Source of the DNA: Mariniflexile sp044335535
GTDB taxonomy: Bacteria > Bacteroidota > Bacteroidia > Flavobacteriales > Flavobacteriaceae
Assembly (NCBI RefSeq): GCF_044335535.1
Contig: NZ_JBIQVZ010000001.1
Span: 1,054,001 to 1,118,000 of the forward strand
Length of the DNA: 64,000 nucleotides
Direction: 5' to 3'
The position numbers and the translations under genes were made by a program. Positions 1 to 7,317 of this stretch are shown here, one piece after another. Every line of letters begins with the position of its first letter. The stretch's first letter is position 1. The notes below the pieces were generated by a model, which saw only the letters and a list, made by a program, of their open reading frames with translations, was not told the origin of the DNA and searched no databases.

Positions 1-1
1 T

Positions 2-130
2 TCAAACTCTAAAAATGAATGTTTAATTGAGCATGCTTTAGAGTATGCCAAAAACTCACAATTTAGTGCTGACGCTTCCAAAAACTCACAGTTGGGTTCT
101 ATTACCTTTAGTTTTATTGGCAAACATTAG
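2..130 (+). CDS. C-terminal end of an unidentified gene (partial)
   Basis: A reading frame is open from the left edge to a TAG at 128-130 and encodes 42 residues ending GSITFSFIGKH, with lysine and glutamate codons typical of the neighbouring genes. It converges on the thioredoxin-like gene and the two tails overlap by 17 bp. It carries two copies of the short word ccaaaaactcaca, about 43 bp apart. I do not recognise the family; with so few codons it could also be a chance open frame. Confidence 0.35.
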   Translation, partial: SNSKNECLIEHALEYAKNSQFSADASKNSQLGSITFSFIGKH

Positions 131-731
131 ACTGTAAATCGCAAAGCATATTGGTTACATCTTCAATAATATTTTGTCCTTTATCGTTATTGTACCAATG
201 CTGCAAATCTTCTTTAAATGCTGGTGTTAAAATCCCGTATTTGGCTATATAACGGCTTACAAGACTTGTTGCTTCGCTTGGTCTGGGTCCATAGCTATTT
301 AAAACGTCGCCTGTTTCGGTATCAATCATAATTAATTTAGGTATCGAGCGGCTTTTATTGGTTAAAAACAAGTCCATAAGCTCAGGATTTTCATCGCGAA
401 GTACAATTTTTAAATTAATATGGTTATTTAATTCCGCTATTTTATTTAACACAGGCAGTACATGAGCCCCATCACCACACCAACTTTCGGCAATAACCAA
501 CCAAGTAACATCCTGTTCAAATTCGTTAATTCTTTGTTGGACCACTTTCGAAATTTTTAAAGTTTTATCCCAACGGTTCATGCGTTTGTCGTTTAGCTTT
601 GTAAAGTTTGCTAAAACTCGTGTTTTATCGTTTCCTGTTGTTGTTTTTTGTTCTACTAATTGTTTCATCAACTCTCTGTAAGCTTGATAACTTATGCCTC
701 GTTTTGTACTCTGAGCTATAATGGATTTCAT
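114..731 (-). CDS. Thioredoxin-family protein with a WCGD active-site variant
   Basis: About 205 residues. The centre reads VIAESWCGDGAHVLP with W84-C85-G86-D87, so the usual CxxC pair is reduced to one cysteine, as in the Thioredoxin_9 type of proteins; a conserved-looking cis-proline region follows (RSIPKL). The N-terminal 60 residues are basic and helical. No signal peptide is visible, so it is probably cytoplasmic. I chose the ATG at 731; a GTG seven codons upstream is possible but overlaps nothing useful. With a single cysteine a classical disulfide reductase role is unlikely; the exact function is unknown. It diverges from tag. Confidence 0.75.
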   Translation of the reverse strand: MKSIIAQSTKRGISYQAYRELMKQLVEQKTTTGNDKTRVLANFTKLNDKRMNRWDKTLKISKVVQQRINEFEQDVTWLVIAESWCGDGAHVLPVLNKIAELNNHINLKIVLRDENPELMDLFLTNKSRSIPKLIMIDTETGDVLNSYGPRPSEATSLVSRYIAKYGILTPAFKEDLQHWYNNDKGQNIIEDVTNMLCDLQSNVCQ

Positions 732-828
732 GTTGGTTATTTTTTTGAACACTACAAAATTAGCGTCTAGTTATTTTAAATCAGATGATAATTGTCATAC
801 TTTTACTTTAATATTTACAAAAACCATT

Positions 829-1395
829 ATGACTAAAAAACACAGATGCGGTTGGTGTGTTGGCGATGCTTTATATGAAGCATACCACGACCAGGAATGG
901 GGTGTTCCCGTATATGACGATGCCACCATTTTTGAATTTTTAATTTTAGAAACCTTTCAAGCGGGTTTAAGTTGGATAACCATTTTACGCAAGCGTGAAA
1001 ATTTCAGAGCTGCTTTTGATCATTTTGATTACAAAAAAATAGCAACTTACAATCAAAATAAAATTGATGAGCTGCTACAAGACGCTGGCATTATTCGCAA
1101 TAAACTAAAGGTTAATGCCACCATTACCAATGCCCAAGCTTTTATGAAAATTCAGGAAGAATTTGGAAGCTTTAGCACCTACATTTGGGATTTTGTTGAT
1201 GGCAAACCGATAAAAAACAAGCTGAAAAATTATAAAGAAGCGCCACCTACCACTGCCATTAGTGATGCCTTGAGCAAAGACTTAAAAAAACGAGGTTTTA
1301 AGTTTGTAGGCTCTACTGTTATGTATGCTCATATGCAGGCAACCGGTATGGTTAATGACCATGAGATTGGGTGTTTTAGATATGGAGAGGTTTAA
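829..1395 (+). CDS. tag: DNA-3-methyladenine glycosylase I
   Basis: A 188-residue enzyme that excises 3-methyladenine from alkylated DNA as the first step of base-excision repair. The N-terminus reads RCGWCVGDALYEAYHDQEWG and the C-terminus MVNDHEIGCFRY. Together these carry the cysteine and histidine zinc ligands and the aromatic base-binding residues known from the E. coli Tag family, in the expected places. The open frame extends upstream to 721, but the family starts at the methionine at 829, and the extension would be a low-complexity tail overlapping the divergent gene. It has no close operon partner. Confidence 0.95.
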   Translation: MTKKHRCGWCVGDALYEAYHDQEWGVPVYDDATIFEFLILETFQAGLSWITILRKRENFRAAFDHFDYKKIATYNQNKIDELLQDAGIIRNKLKVNATITNAQAFMKIQEEFGSFSTYIWDFVDGKPIKNKLKNYKEAPPTTAISDALSKDLKKRGFKFVGSTVMYAHMQATGMVNDHEIGCFRYGEV

Positions 1396-1599
1396 AGTAG
1401 GGGTTTTTAATATTCTTTATTGATTATTTTTTTCTATAACGTAAGTTTTAGTCAACTTATCATATAAATTTTGATTTTTATTTCAGTCTAAAAATCCACC
1501 TACAAAAAACAAACAGCATTTTAAAAATGTAGGCTTTACAGCGGTTTTATTTTCCTCTTATTCGCCTAATCCTTCATCTTAGCGTTAGCCCAAGAAGTT

Positions 1600-2229
1600 T
1601 TAGATGCTTAAATACTTCAAAAATAAGTCTCTAGAAATGTCCTCAGCCCCCAAACTCTCCAGATGGTTGGTGTAGACTTGGCAGTCAATCAGTTTATAAT
1701 GGGTATTTTGAATAAATGTAATAAACGCTACTTTACTGGCATTGCTTATTTTGGCAAACATGCTTTCGCCACAAAACACGCCGTTGTTTAAATCTATACC
1801 GTAAAAACCACCAATTAGCCTGTCTTTATCCCAAACCTCAACCGATTTTGCATAGCCTAAATCGTGCAGTTTTACGTAAGCCTCAATCATGTCGCTAGTA
1901 ATCCAAGTGCCTGCTTGTCCGTCTCGCTTGGCTTTGGAACATGCAGTTATTACCGCCCTAAAATCTTTATTTACCGTAACCACATAGCCTTTATTTTTTA
2001 ATACTTGTTTCATGCTTTTTGAAACCTTCAACTTTTCGGGAAAGAGCACAAAACGCGGATTGGGACACCACCATAAAATAGGTTCTCCTTCACTAAACCA
2101 TGGGAATATCCCTTGTTTATAGGCCTGTATTAAACGTGCTTCCGATAAATCGCCTCCAATAGCCAACAAACCATCTTCGGTGGCTTCGGTAACATCAGGG
2201 AATTTTATGTCTTGGGTTAGGTAATGCAT
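1600..2229 (-). CDS. aat: Leucyl/phenylalanyl-tRNA--protein transferase
   Basis: About 209 residues. The enzyme transfers Leu or Phe from aminoacyl-tRNA to proteins with N-terminal Arg or Lys, marking them for ClpAP/ClpS (N-end rule). The family signature WWCPNPRFVLFP, the start FPDVTEATEDGLLAIGGDL and the segment GGFYGIDLNNGVFCGESMF are all present. I start at the ATG at 2229: the alternative TTG at 2277 lies inside the terminator hairpin of the upstream gene, and its extra residues are not part of the family. The gene follows DUF3127 on the same strand but is separated by that terminator. Confidence 0.93.
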   Translation of the reverse strand: MHYLTQDIKFPDVTEATEDGLLAIGGDLSEARLIQAYKQGIFPWFSEGEPILWWCPNPRFVLFPEKLKVSKSMKQVLKNKGYVVTVNKDFRAVITACSKAKRDGQAGTWITSDMIEAYVKLHDLGYAKSVEVWDKDRLIGGFYGIDLNNGVFCGESMFAKISNASKVAFITFIQNTHYKLIDCQVYTNHLESLGAEDISRDLFLKYLSI

Positions 2230-2251
2230 GGATAGCAATTCTTTAAAAGTA

Positions 2252-2286
2252 AAAAACCTCTTAGTTTTATTTAACAAAGAGGTTGG
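2252..2286 (-). terminator. Intrinsic terminator after the DUF3127 gene
   Basis: On the minus strand the stem AACCTCTT / AAGAGGTT is followed by a T-run (TTTTTTA). It lies between the stop of the DUF3127 gene and the start of aat. Confidence 0.7.
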
Positions 2287-2295
2287 TTTTATGAG

Positions 2296-2315
2296 ATTCC
2301 TGCCTTCGCAGGAAT
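2296..2315. repeat. Short palindromic hairpin repeat behind a stop codon
   Basis: The palindrome ATTCCTGCCTTCGCAGGAAT ends four bases from the DUF3127 stop. A near-identical copy with one base changed lies at 25501-25520, directly against the stop codon of the aldo/keto reductase. Both therefore sit in the 3' end of a minus-strand transcript. Confidence 0.7.
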
Positions 2316-2318
2316 TGA

Positions 2319-2696
2319 TTAAAACGGTAAATCGTCGTGATCGTCTTCGTTTAAATTACCTGCTGGCTCAAAAGCATCCATAGGAGGTACCGGTGGCAAA
2401 TTACCATCTGAACTTGCTGCTTGTAATGCTTCAATTCTCCAACCTTGAATGGAGTTGAAATATTTGGTTTCACCTTGTGGGTTTACCCATTCCCTTCCTC
2501 GTAAATTGATGCTTATTTTTACTTGTTGCCCTTCTTTATAACTGTTAAGTAAATCGCATTTATCTTGCACAAACTCCACCATAATGTGTTGTGGATACTG
2601 CTCTTCCGTAGTAACTACAATTTCTCTTTTTCTAAACCCATTACCTCCAAAAGTTTGAGTTTCTCCTACCATTTTAATTCTTCCTTGAACTTCCAT
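2319..2696 (-). CDS. DUF3127 family protein (OB-fold-like)
   Basis: A 125-residue protein conserved in Bacteroidota. Residues 1-95 form a beta-rich domain (EVQGRIKMVG, KREIVVTTEEQYPQHIMVEF, VKISINLRGREW) that resembles single-strand-binding OB folds. A flexible tail ends in acidic NEDDHDDLPF, much like the acidic tips of SSB proteins that recruit partners. This suggests, but does not prove, nucleic-acid or protein binding. It starts at the ATG at 2696 and is 53 bp downstream of the flavin reductase gene. Confidence 0.85.
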   Translation of the reverse strand: MEVQGRIKMVGETQTFGGNGFRKREIVVTTEEQYPQHIMVEFVQDKCDLLNSYKEGQQVKISINLRGREWVNPQGETKYFNSIQGWRIEALQAASSDGNLPPVPPMDAFEPAGNLNEDDHDDLPF

Positions 2697-2749
2697 TTAA
2701 TCTGTATTTATTCTTATTATTTATTCTTTACTAGTTTATTGTCTAAAAT

Positions 2750-3619
2750 TTAAGACAACAATATTTTCCAAGCACTTTCAACATCGCCAAAACTTAAATA
2801 GTTACGTGCCAGTTTATGTTTTTGTCTGTGTGTTGCCGTTTTTATATTTGGATATCTTTTACTGATATCTTTAATAAAATTATCAACATCTGCTTCGGTT
2901 GGCAAACTTTCTACGTTGCCCAACATCCCTAAATCGTTCCCTGTTAGCACCATGCTATTTTTAACGTCTTCAGGAAAATTATCAATCCCAATACCTAATG
3001 TGGTTAAGGGTTTTGGTATTTCAAAAAAGCCCTTCTTTGCACGACTATAATAACTACCTCCTGCTCTTGCTACCAAATCTAATTTTTCTTGGTTTATGGA
3101 GCCATCTTCATTCAAAACATCCTTATCAATATGAAGCTTTACCACTTCACAAATAACCAAATTTCCTGCACCACCTTCAGTTCCCAATTCTATGATATCG
3201 TTCACTTTACACTCCATCTGTACGGGCGACTCTGCGACACGAAATGGTTTTACTATATCAGATTTCAACATGGTAAAACCTGCCTTTTCAAACTCGTTAA
3301 CCCCTTCGGGATACTCGGTGCTACTTAACGATGCTTGATGAACCATATCAAAACTCACCACATTAATAACCACTTCTCTTGTCTTCAATACGTTTTTAAG
3401 CGTATGCTTAACAGTATTATCTTTTACACGACGTGATGGCGAAAAAATCAATATGGGCGGATTTGCGCTAAACACATTAAAAAAGCTAAATGGTGATAAA
3501 TTAGCACGTCCATCAACATCAACAGTACTCGCAAAAGCAATAGGTCTTGGTGCCACGGCACTTAACAAATAACCATGCAATTTACTGGTTGATAAGGTTT
3601 TCGGATCTATTGAAAGCAT
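2750..3619 (-). CDS. Flavin reductase family protein (FMN-binding split barrel)
   Basis: 289 residues. The N-terminal two thirds show the flavin reductase-like signature: SAVAPRPIAFASTVD, NLSPFSFFNVFSANPP and the phosphate-binding LIFSPSRRVKDNT. The C-terminal 80 residues (GMLGNVESLPTEADVDNFI...) are a helical extension common in Bacteroidota homologues. It probably binds FMN and passes electrons from NAD(P)H, but the substrate is unknown. The frame opens at a TTG at 3622, and the ATG one codon later is the likely start. It is co-directional with DUF3127 and aat. Confidence 0.87.
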   Translation of the reverse strand: MLSIDPKTLSTSKLHGYLLSAVAPRPIAFASTVDVDGRANLSPFSFFNVFSANPPILIFSPSRRVKDNTVKHTLKNVLKTREVVINVVSFDMVHQASLSSTEYPEGVNEFEKAGFTMLKSDIVKPFRVAESPVQMECKVNDIIELGTEGGAGNLVICEVVKLHIDKDVLNEDGSINQEKLDLVARAGGSYYSRAKKGFFEIPKPLTTLGIGIDNFPEDVKNSMVLTGNDLGMLGNVESLPTEADVDNFIKDISKRYPNIKTATHRQKHKLARNYLSFGDVESAWKILLS

Positions 3620-3843
3620 CAAACTTTTTTAATTTTCAACAAAACTAACAATTTATTTTATTAATAACTTAACAAAATAGATGTGATTAGTTTCACTTAG
3701 TCATAAATATTGAATTTTAACTATTTAAAGACTGTCTAAGCAAATGTAACCAATCTAATGTATAACAAAAAACCATTTTACTAACAACTTGGACAATAAT
3801 ATTAACAGATTTGCATTATATTACCAGTTATTTAATTTAAATA

Positions 3844-4992
3844 ATGATTTTTACAAGATACAGTAATACATTGCGTTGGTTAATTATAGTAGCTTCATTT
3901 GCTATTGTATCTCTTATTTTATGGAAAACCTATGAGTTTTTTCAGCATTTTAAAGAAGAAGAGCGTACCAAAATGGAAAATTGGTCGTTTGCGCAAACCG
4001 ATTTTATAAATTCTGAAACCAATGCCAATTTAGATTTAACCCTTAAAATACTGAATAGTAACAAAACCACACCTATGCTGGTTATAAATGAAGATGGTAG
4101 CTTAGGCAGTTATAACAATATTAATGATGCTAAAATAACAGATTCTTTATACCTTAAAAAATTAATAGTGAGGTTTAAACAGGAAAACAAACCCATTTCA
4201 GTAAAATTAGGAGATAGTATTGTTGGCACCATTTATTATGGGAATTCCGAATTGCTGAACAAACTAAAATACTACCCGCTTGCCTTATTGCTTATTGTAT
4301 TTCTTTTTGGTGCGGTTATTTTCTTTTTTTACCGAAGTAATAAAAACGCGACCCAAAACAAGCTGTGGTCTGGTATGGCAAAGGAAACAGCACACCAAAT
4401 AGGCACACCGCTATCTTCTTTAATTGGTTGGGCCGAAATCTTAAAAACCGAAAACACAAACCCCGATTATATTGTTGAAATTGAAAAAGATATTGACAGA
4501 TTACAAACTATTACCGAACGTTTTAGCAAAATAGGATCCATACCTACTTTGGAGGTCGCCGATATAATAAAAGAAACCATCGATTCTTACGATTATTTAA
4601 AGGCCAGATCTTCAAACCTTATTGAATTTGATCTTAAAATACCGGAAGGTGATATTCTAGTAAATTTAAACAAACAACTGTACAGTTGGTGTATTGAAAA
4701 CCTAGTGAAAAATGCCATTGATGCGATGAAAGGTCGTGGCAAAATTACCATTGAAATTTCCCAATTGGAAAACACTATTATGGTCACTGTAACCGATACT
4801 GGCAAAGGGCTCTCTAAAAAAGATTTCAATAGAATATTCGAACCTGGATTTACTACTAAAAAACGTGGTTGGGGATTGGGCTTATCGCTTACCAGACGCA
4901 TTATTGAAGATTTTCATGATGGTAAAATAAAGGTTTTACAATCTGAAAAAGGCAAAGGAACCACATTTCAAATAACACTTAAACGTGCATAA
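3844..4992 (+). CDS. Orphan sensor histidine kinase
   Basis: 382 residues. There are two membrane helices (about residues 12-28 and 141-163) enclosing a periplasmic sensor of about 110 residues. A cytoplasmic kinase core follows, with the phospho-acceptor in the motif ETAHQIGTPLSSLIGW (His184), the N box NLVKNAIDAM, the G1 box DTGKGL and the G2 region RGWGLGLSLTRRIIED. The H box differs from the usual HELRTPL. No HAMP domain is obvious and no response regulator gene is nearby, so its partner must be encoded elsewhere. The ligand is unknown. It is followed after 10 bp by a small zinc-ribbon gene. Confidence 0.9.
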   Translation: MIFTRYSNTLRWLIIVASFAIVSLILWKTYEFFQHFKEEERTKMENWSFAQTDFINSETNANLDLTLKILNSNKTTPMLVINEDGSLGSYNNINDAKITDSLYLKKLIVRFKQENKPISVKLGDSIVGTIYYGNSELLNKLKYYPLALLLIVFLFGAVIFFFYRSNKNATQNKLWSGMAKETAHQIGTPLSSLIGWAEILKTENTNPDYIVEIEKDIDRLQTITERFSKIGSIPTLEVADIIKETIDSYDYLKARSSNLIEFDLKIPEGDILVNLNKQLYSWCIENLVKNAIDAMKGRGKITIEISQLENTIMVTVTDTGKGLSKKDFNRIFEPGFTTKKRGWGLGLSLTRRIIEDFHDGKIKVLQSEKGKGTTFQITLKRA

Positions 4993-5002
4993 ACTGTAAA
5001 TT

Positions 5003-5353
5003 ATGGCTGAAAAATTTGTATTTATAAAAGAGGTGTGTTTAAATAATAACTGCCCATTTTGCTACAATAACGATGGTTTATACTTAACCGTTAAACAAAA
5101 AACCATTGAAACCAGTTTTTATAAAGCCATCACTCCTGAAATTAAATATGATTTGGCTTGTAAAACATGCAAGAGTACTGTTTATCCTGTAAATTGGACC
5201 GATGATATTGAACGTGTTTTTGAATATCACAAAAAGGCGATTACACCAAAAAACCCATCTACACGGCTAAAAAGAGCATCATGGTTGGCTATTTTTTCGG
5301 GTATCATACTAGCTATTTGCATTGTGGCCTTTTTAGTTTCTACCAAACTATAA
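5003..5353 (+). CDS. Small zinc-ribbon protein with a C-terminal membrane anchor
   Basis: 116 residues. Cys pairs CPFC (near residue 18) and CKTC (near residue 54) could bind one zinc ion. A basic stretch (RLKRASW) and one hydrophobic helix (LAIFSGIILAICIVAFLV) end the protein, giving a tail-anchored topology with a cytoplasmic ribbon. It begins 10 bp after the kinase stop, so the two are probably co-transcribed. Its last codons overlap the HIT gene tail by 6 bp. I know no function for it. Confidence 0.7.
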   Translation: MAEKFVFIKEVCLNNNCPFCYNNDGLYLTVKQKTIETSFYKAITPEIKYDLACKTCKSTVYPVNWTDDIERVFEYHKKAITPKNPSTRLKRASWLAIFSGIILAICIVAFLVSTKL

Positions 5354-5737
5354 TTCCGCTCTAATACGGCTTGCTACTTCTTGGAACTCCTCGGGAGATA
5401 ATTTGGCTTTTTGAATAAAACGCACATCTTCCATAGTATGCAACGGAATTAAATGCACATGGACATGAGGCACCTCCAATCCAATAACGGTAACACCTAT
5501 GCGTTTACAGGGAATGGCTTTTTCAATGGCTATGGCTACACGTCTTGAAAACTGCATTAAACCCGTATAAGTAGCTTCATCTAAATCGAAAATCTTATCA
5601 ACCTCCTTTTTAGGTATACACAACGTATGTCCTTTACTGTTTGGATTAACATCTAAAAATGCTAAGAATTCGTCTGTTTCGGCAATCTTATAGCAAGGGA
5701 TCTCGCCATTAACTATTTTAGTGAAAATTGAAGCCAT
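5348..5737 (-). CDS. HIT family nucleotide hydrolase
   Basis: 129 residues, the usual length for the Hint branch of histidine-triad proteins, which hydrolyse adenosine or guanosine phosphoramidates. The catalytic triad HVHVHLIPL lies near residue 100, and the N-terminus IFTKIVNGEIPCYKIAET matches the family. It is cytoplasmic. It lies directly downstream of greA on the same strand, separated by a terminator hairpin. Confidence 0.95.
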   Translation of the reverse strand: MASIFTKIVNGEIPCYKIAETDEFLAFLDVNPNSKGHTLCIPKKEVDKIFDLDEATYTGLMQFSRRVAIAIEKAIPCKRIGVTVIGLEVPHVHVHLIPLHTMEDVRFIQKAKLSPEEFQEVASRIRAEL

Positions 5738-5773
5738 AACGTTTTTTGTTGATGTATGAATAACTGTAAATAT

Positions 5774-5808
5774 AAAAGATTCCTGATTAAATCAATCAGG
5801 AATCTTTT
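5774..5808 (-). terminator. Terminator hairpin after greA
   Basis: A perfect 15-bp stem (AAAAGATTCCTGATT paired with AATCAGGAATCTTTT, loop gattt on the minus strand) sits between greA and the HIT gene. The T-run after the stem is short (TTTTATATTT), so termination may be partial. Confidence 0.65.
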
Positions 5809-5829
5809 AAAAAAATGTTTCGAATTAAA

Positions 5830-6303
5830 TTATCTTGAAATTTCGATAATATCAAATTTCATCACGCCATTTGGCACTTGTATTTCGGCTACATCGCCAA
5901 CCGATTTTCCCAATAGCCCTTTTCCGATAGGCGAATTAACAGATATTTTGCCCGAAGCCAAATCTGCTTCACCATCGGCAACCAATGTATAATTCATTTC
6001 CATACCATTGGTTTGGTTTCTTATCTTCACTTTAGATAACACTAATATTTTAGAATTATCTAATTGCGACTCATCAATAATACGCGCACCTGCTAAAGCA
6101 TCTTCTAATTTAGAAATACGCATTTCTAGCATTCCTTGTGCTTCTTTAGCGGCATCGTACTCGGCATTTTCACTTAAATCTCCCTTATCTCTAGCTTCAG
6201 CAATGGCTTTGGATGCTTTAACACGTTCCACATCTTTTAATTGCTTAAGTTCGTCTCTTAATTTTTTTAACCCTTCTGGTGTATAGTATGATACTTTACT
6301 CAT
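5830..6303 (-). CDS. greA: Transcription elongation factor GreA
   Basis: 157 residues, full length. The N-terminal coiled coil (residues 1-75, with the tip region SENAEYDAAKEAQ) enters the RNA polymerase secondary channel. It stimulates cleavage of backtracked transcripts. The C-terminal FKBP-like domain carries SPIGKGLLGKSVGD. The gene ends in a hairpin terminator, and its own leader contains another hairpin with a U-run, which suggests attenuation. Confidence 0.97.
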   Translation of the reverse strand: MSKVSYYTPEGLKKLRDELKQLKDVERVKASKAIAEARDKGDLSENAEYDAAKEAQGMLEMRISKLEDALAGARIIDESQLDNSKILVLSKVKIRNQTNGMEMNYTLVADGEADLASGKISVNSPIGKGLLGKSVGDVAEIQVPNGVMKFDIIEISR

Positions 6304-6330
6304 AACTTCATCGTTTTATTAATAATAAAA

Positions 6331-6373
6331 TGCTGAAACCCACTTCGACTACGCTAAGTACAGGAGTTCAGCA
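6331..6373. repeat. Inverted repeat in the greA leader
   Basis: Arms tgctgaa and ttcagca enclose the words cttcgactacgct and aagtacagg. This resembles the dispersed 'cttcgacaagctcagcatgac' repeats seen downstream of ahcY. Confidence 0.45.
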
Positions 6374-6414
6374 TAAAAAAAATCTCGTATATACGAGATT
6401 GAATAACAAAAGTA
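6374..6414 (-). promoter_or_regulatory. greA promoter with an immediate hairpin plus U-run (candidate attenuator)
   Basis: On the minus strand the -7 element TACTTTTG (6407-6414) is followed within a few bases by the perfect palindrome AATCTCGTATATACGAGATT (6381-6400). A run of T residues down to 6374 comes next, and greA begins 70 bp further on. This is an intrinsic-terminator shape at the very start of the greA transcript. The -33 TTG is at a poor spacing, so the promoter call is moderate. Confidence 0.55.
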
Positions 6415-6538
6415 CAAAATTTTAGTCAAATATTTATGAATATCTTATAAAGTACTTTACCTCTTACCTTAAATGAAAATAAGAATATTAAGAGGAAATA
6501 TACAAAATATTTAACTCATTTTGCTTAATGTTGTAAAT

Positions 6539-6698
6539 GAACTCATTTAGAGTTTTTCAATTTGCTAAAAAATTGCTGATTTTAGCTCTGTTTTTGCCTT
6601 TTCTTCCTTCCGTAGCGCTGCTATGCAACTCAAAAAAGCCTTTAACAGAACTAAAATTCCCTAATTTTTGCTTAATTTCAAAAACTTTAAATGAGTTC
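6539..6698. mobile_element. MITE-like element with long terminal inverted repeats and AAT direct repeats
   Basis: The left end GAACTCATTTAGAGTTTTTC is matched in reverse by the right end GAAACTTTAAATGAGTTC-like sequence. The imperfect arms run about 65 bp each, around a centre containing cgtagcgctgctatgc. The bases AAT flank both sides (6536-6538 and 6699-6701), as a 3-bp target duplication would. No reading frame is inside. It resembles the element at 55254-55432. Confidence 0.65.
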
Positions 6699-6724
6699 AA
6701 TTGAAAATTATGATACACTTAAAC

Positions 6725-7162
6725 ATGAAGTCCTTTTTATACATAATTTGTTTTTTGTTATTGACAGCTTGTAGCTCTGACAACACCATTACCAAGAATC
6801 CTTATTTGCCTAATTACCAATTTAACACCGGTAGCTTAATCAATACCAATTTACCAGAATTTAGCCAATTAAAATTTCCTGGGAATTTTGTTATTCTAAA
6901 CAGCCCCTACGGTATAAACGGCGTGGTACTATATTACGCTGGTGGTACTAATTACAATGCTTTTGAAATAACAGACCCAAACCATCAAATAAGTACATGT
7001 TCAAAACTAAGTGTTGAAGGTATTATTGCAACTTGCAATTGTGATGATGGTAATTCATACGATATACTAAATGGCGATAAAAGAGAAGGCACCACAGGTT
7101 CTTACACGTTAATACGCTATAAAGTTGAAGTTGCAGGCTCCATAATTAGAGTTTTTAACTAA
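6725..7162 (+). CDS. Small lipoprotein with a Rieske-like layout but without the usual ligands
   Basis: About 145 residues. The start MKSFLYIICFLLLTAC is a lipoprotein signal with lipobox LTAC, so the mature protein is a lipid-anchored envelope protein. The C-terminal half (DPNHQISTCSKLSVEGI, ATCNCDDGNSYDILNG, YKVEVAGSIIRVFN) has the spacing of Rieske [2Fe-2S] folds. The paired Cys-x-His / Cys-x2-His ligands are not intact: the second site reads CNCDDG. ATG at 6710 is an alternative start. The dispersed element ends just upstream, so its 5' leader contains the element's right arm. Function unknown. Confidence 0.7.
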   Translation: MKSFLYIICFLLLTACSSDNTITKNPYLPNYQFNTGSLINTNLPEFSQLKFPGNFVILNSPYGINGVVLYYAGGTNYNAFEITDPNHQISTCSKLSVEGIIATCNCDDGNSYDILNGDKREGTTGSYTLIRYKVEVAGSIIRVFN

Positions 7163-7193
7163 AAAGAGGCCAAAAAGTAAACTTTAATATCAG

Positions 7194-7246
7194 GAGCACA
7201 GTCGAAAACCTTATCAGTTAGATTATCAATCATTTCGACTGCGCTC
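7194..7246. repeat. Inverted repeat between convergent genes
   Basis: GAGCACAGTCGAAA and TTTCGACTGCGCTC form a 14-bp arm pair. Outer words aaagagg (7165 region) and cctcttt (7289 region) pair again around it. It lies between two convergent stops and probably serves as a shared 3' end; the word family recurs near 23.6 kb. Confidence 0.55.
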
Positions 7247-7317
7247 AATGTGACAATTTACTTCTAAATAGACTTTTCAGATTCAACCTCTTTCTAATTA
7301 AAATTTGAGATAAAAAT

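Noticed and set aside
721..828. N-terminal extension of tag
   Set aside because: It overlaps the start region of the divergent thioredoxin-like gene and adds residues not found in Tag proteins.
1396..1599. Possible small RNA or tRNA between tag and aat
   Set aside because: No cloverleaf or strong terminator is seen; only weak AT-rich hairpins.
2230..2277. Upstream TTG start extending aat by 16 residues
   Set aside because: The extension runs through the terminator hairpin of the preceding gene and is not part of the family; the ATG at 2229 fits.
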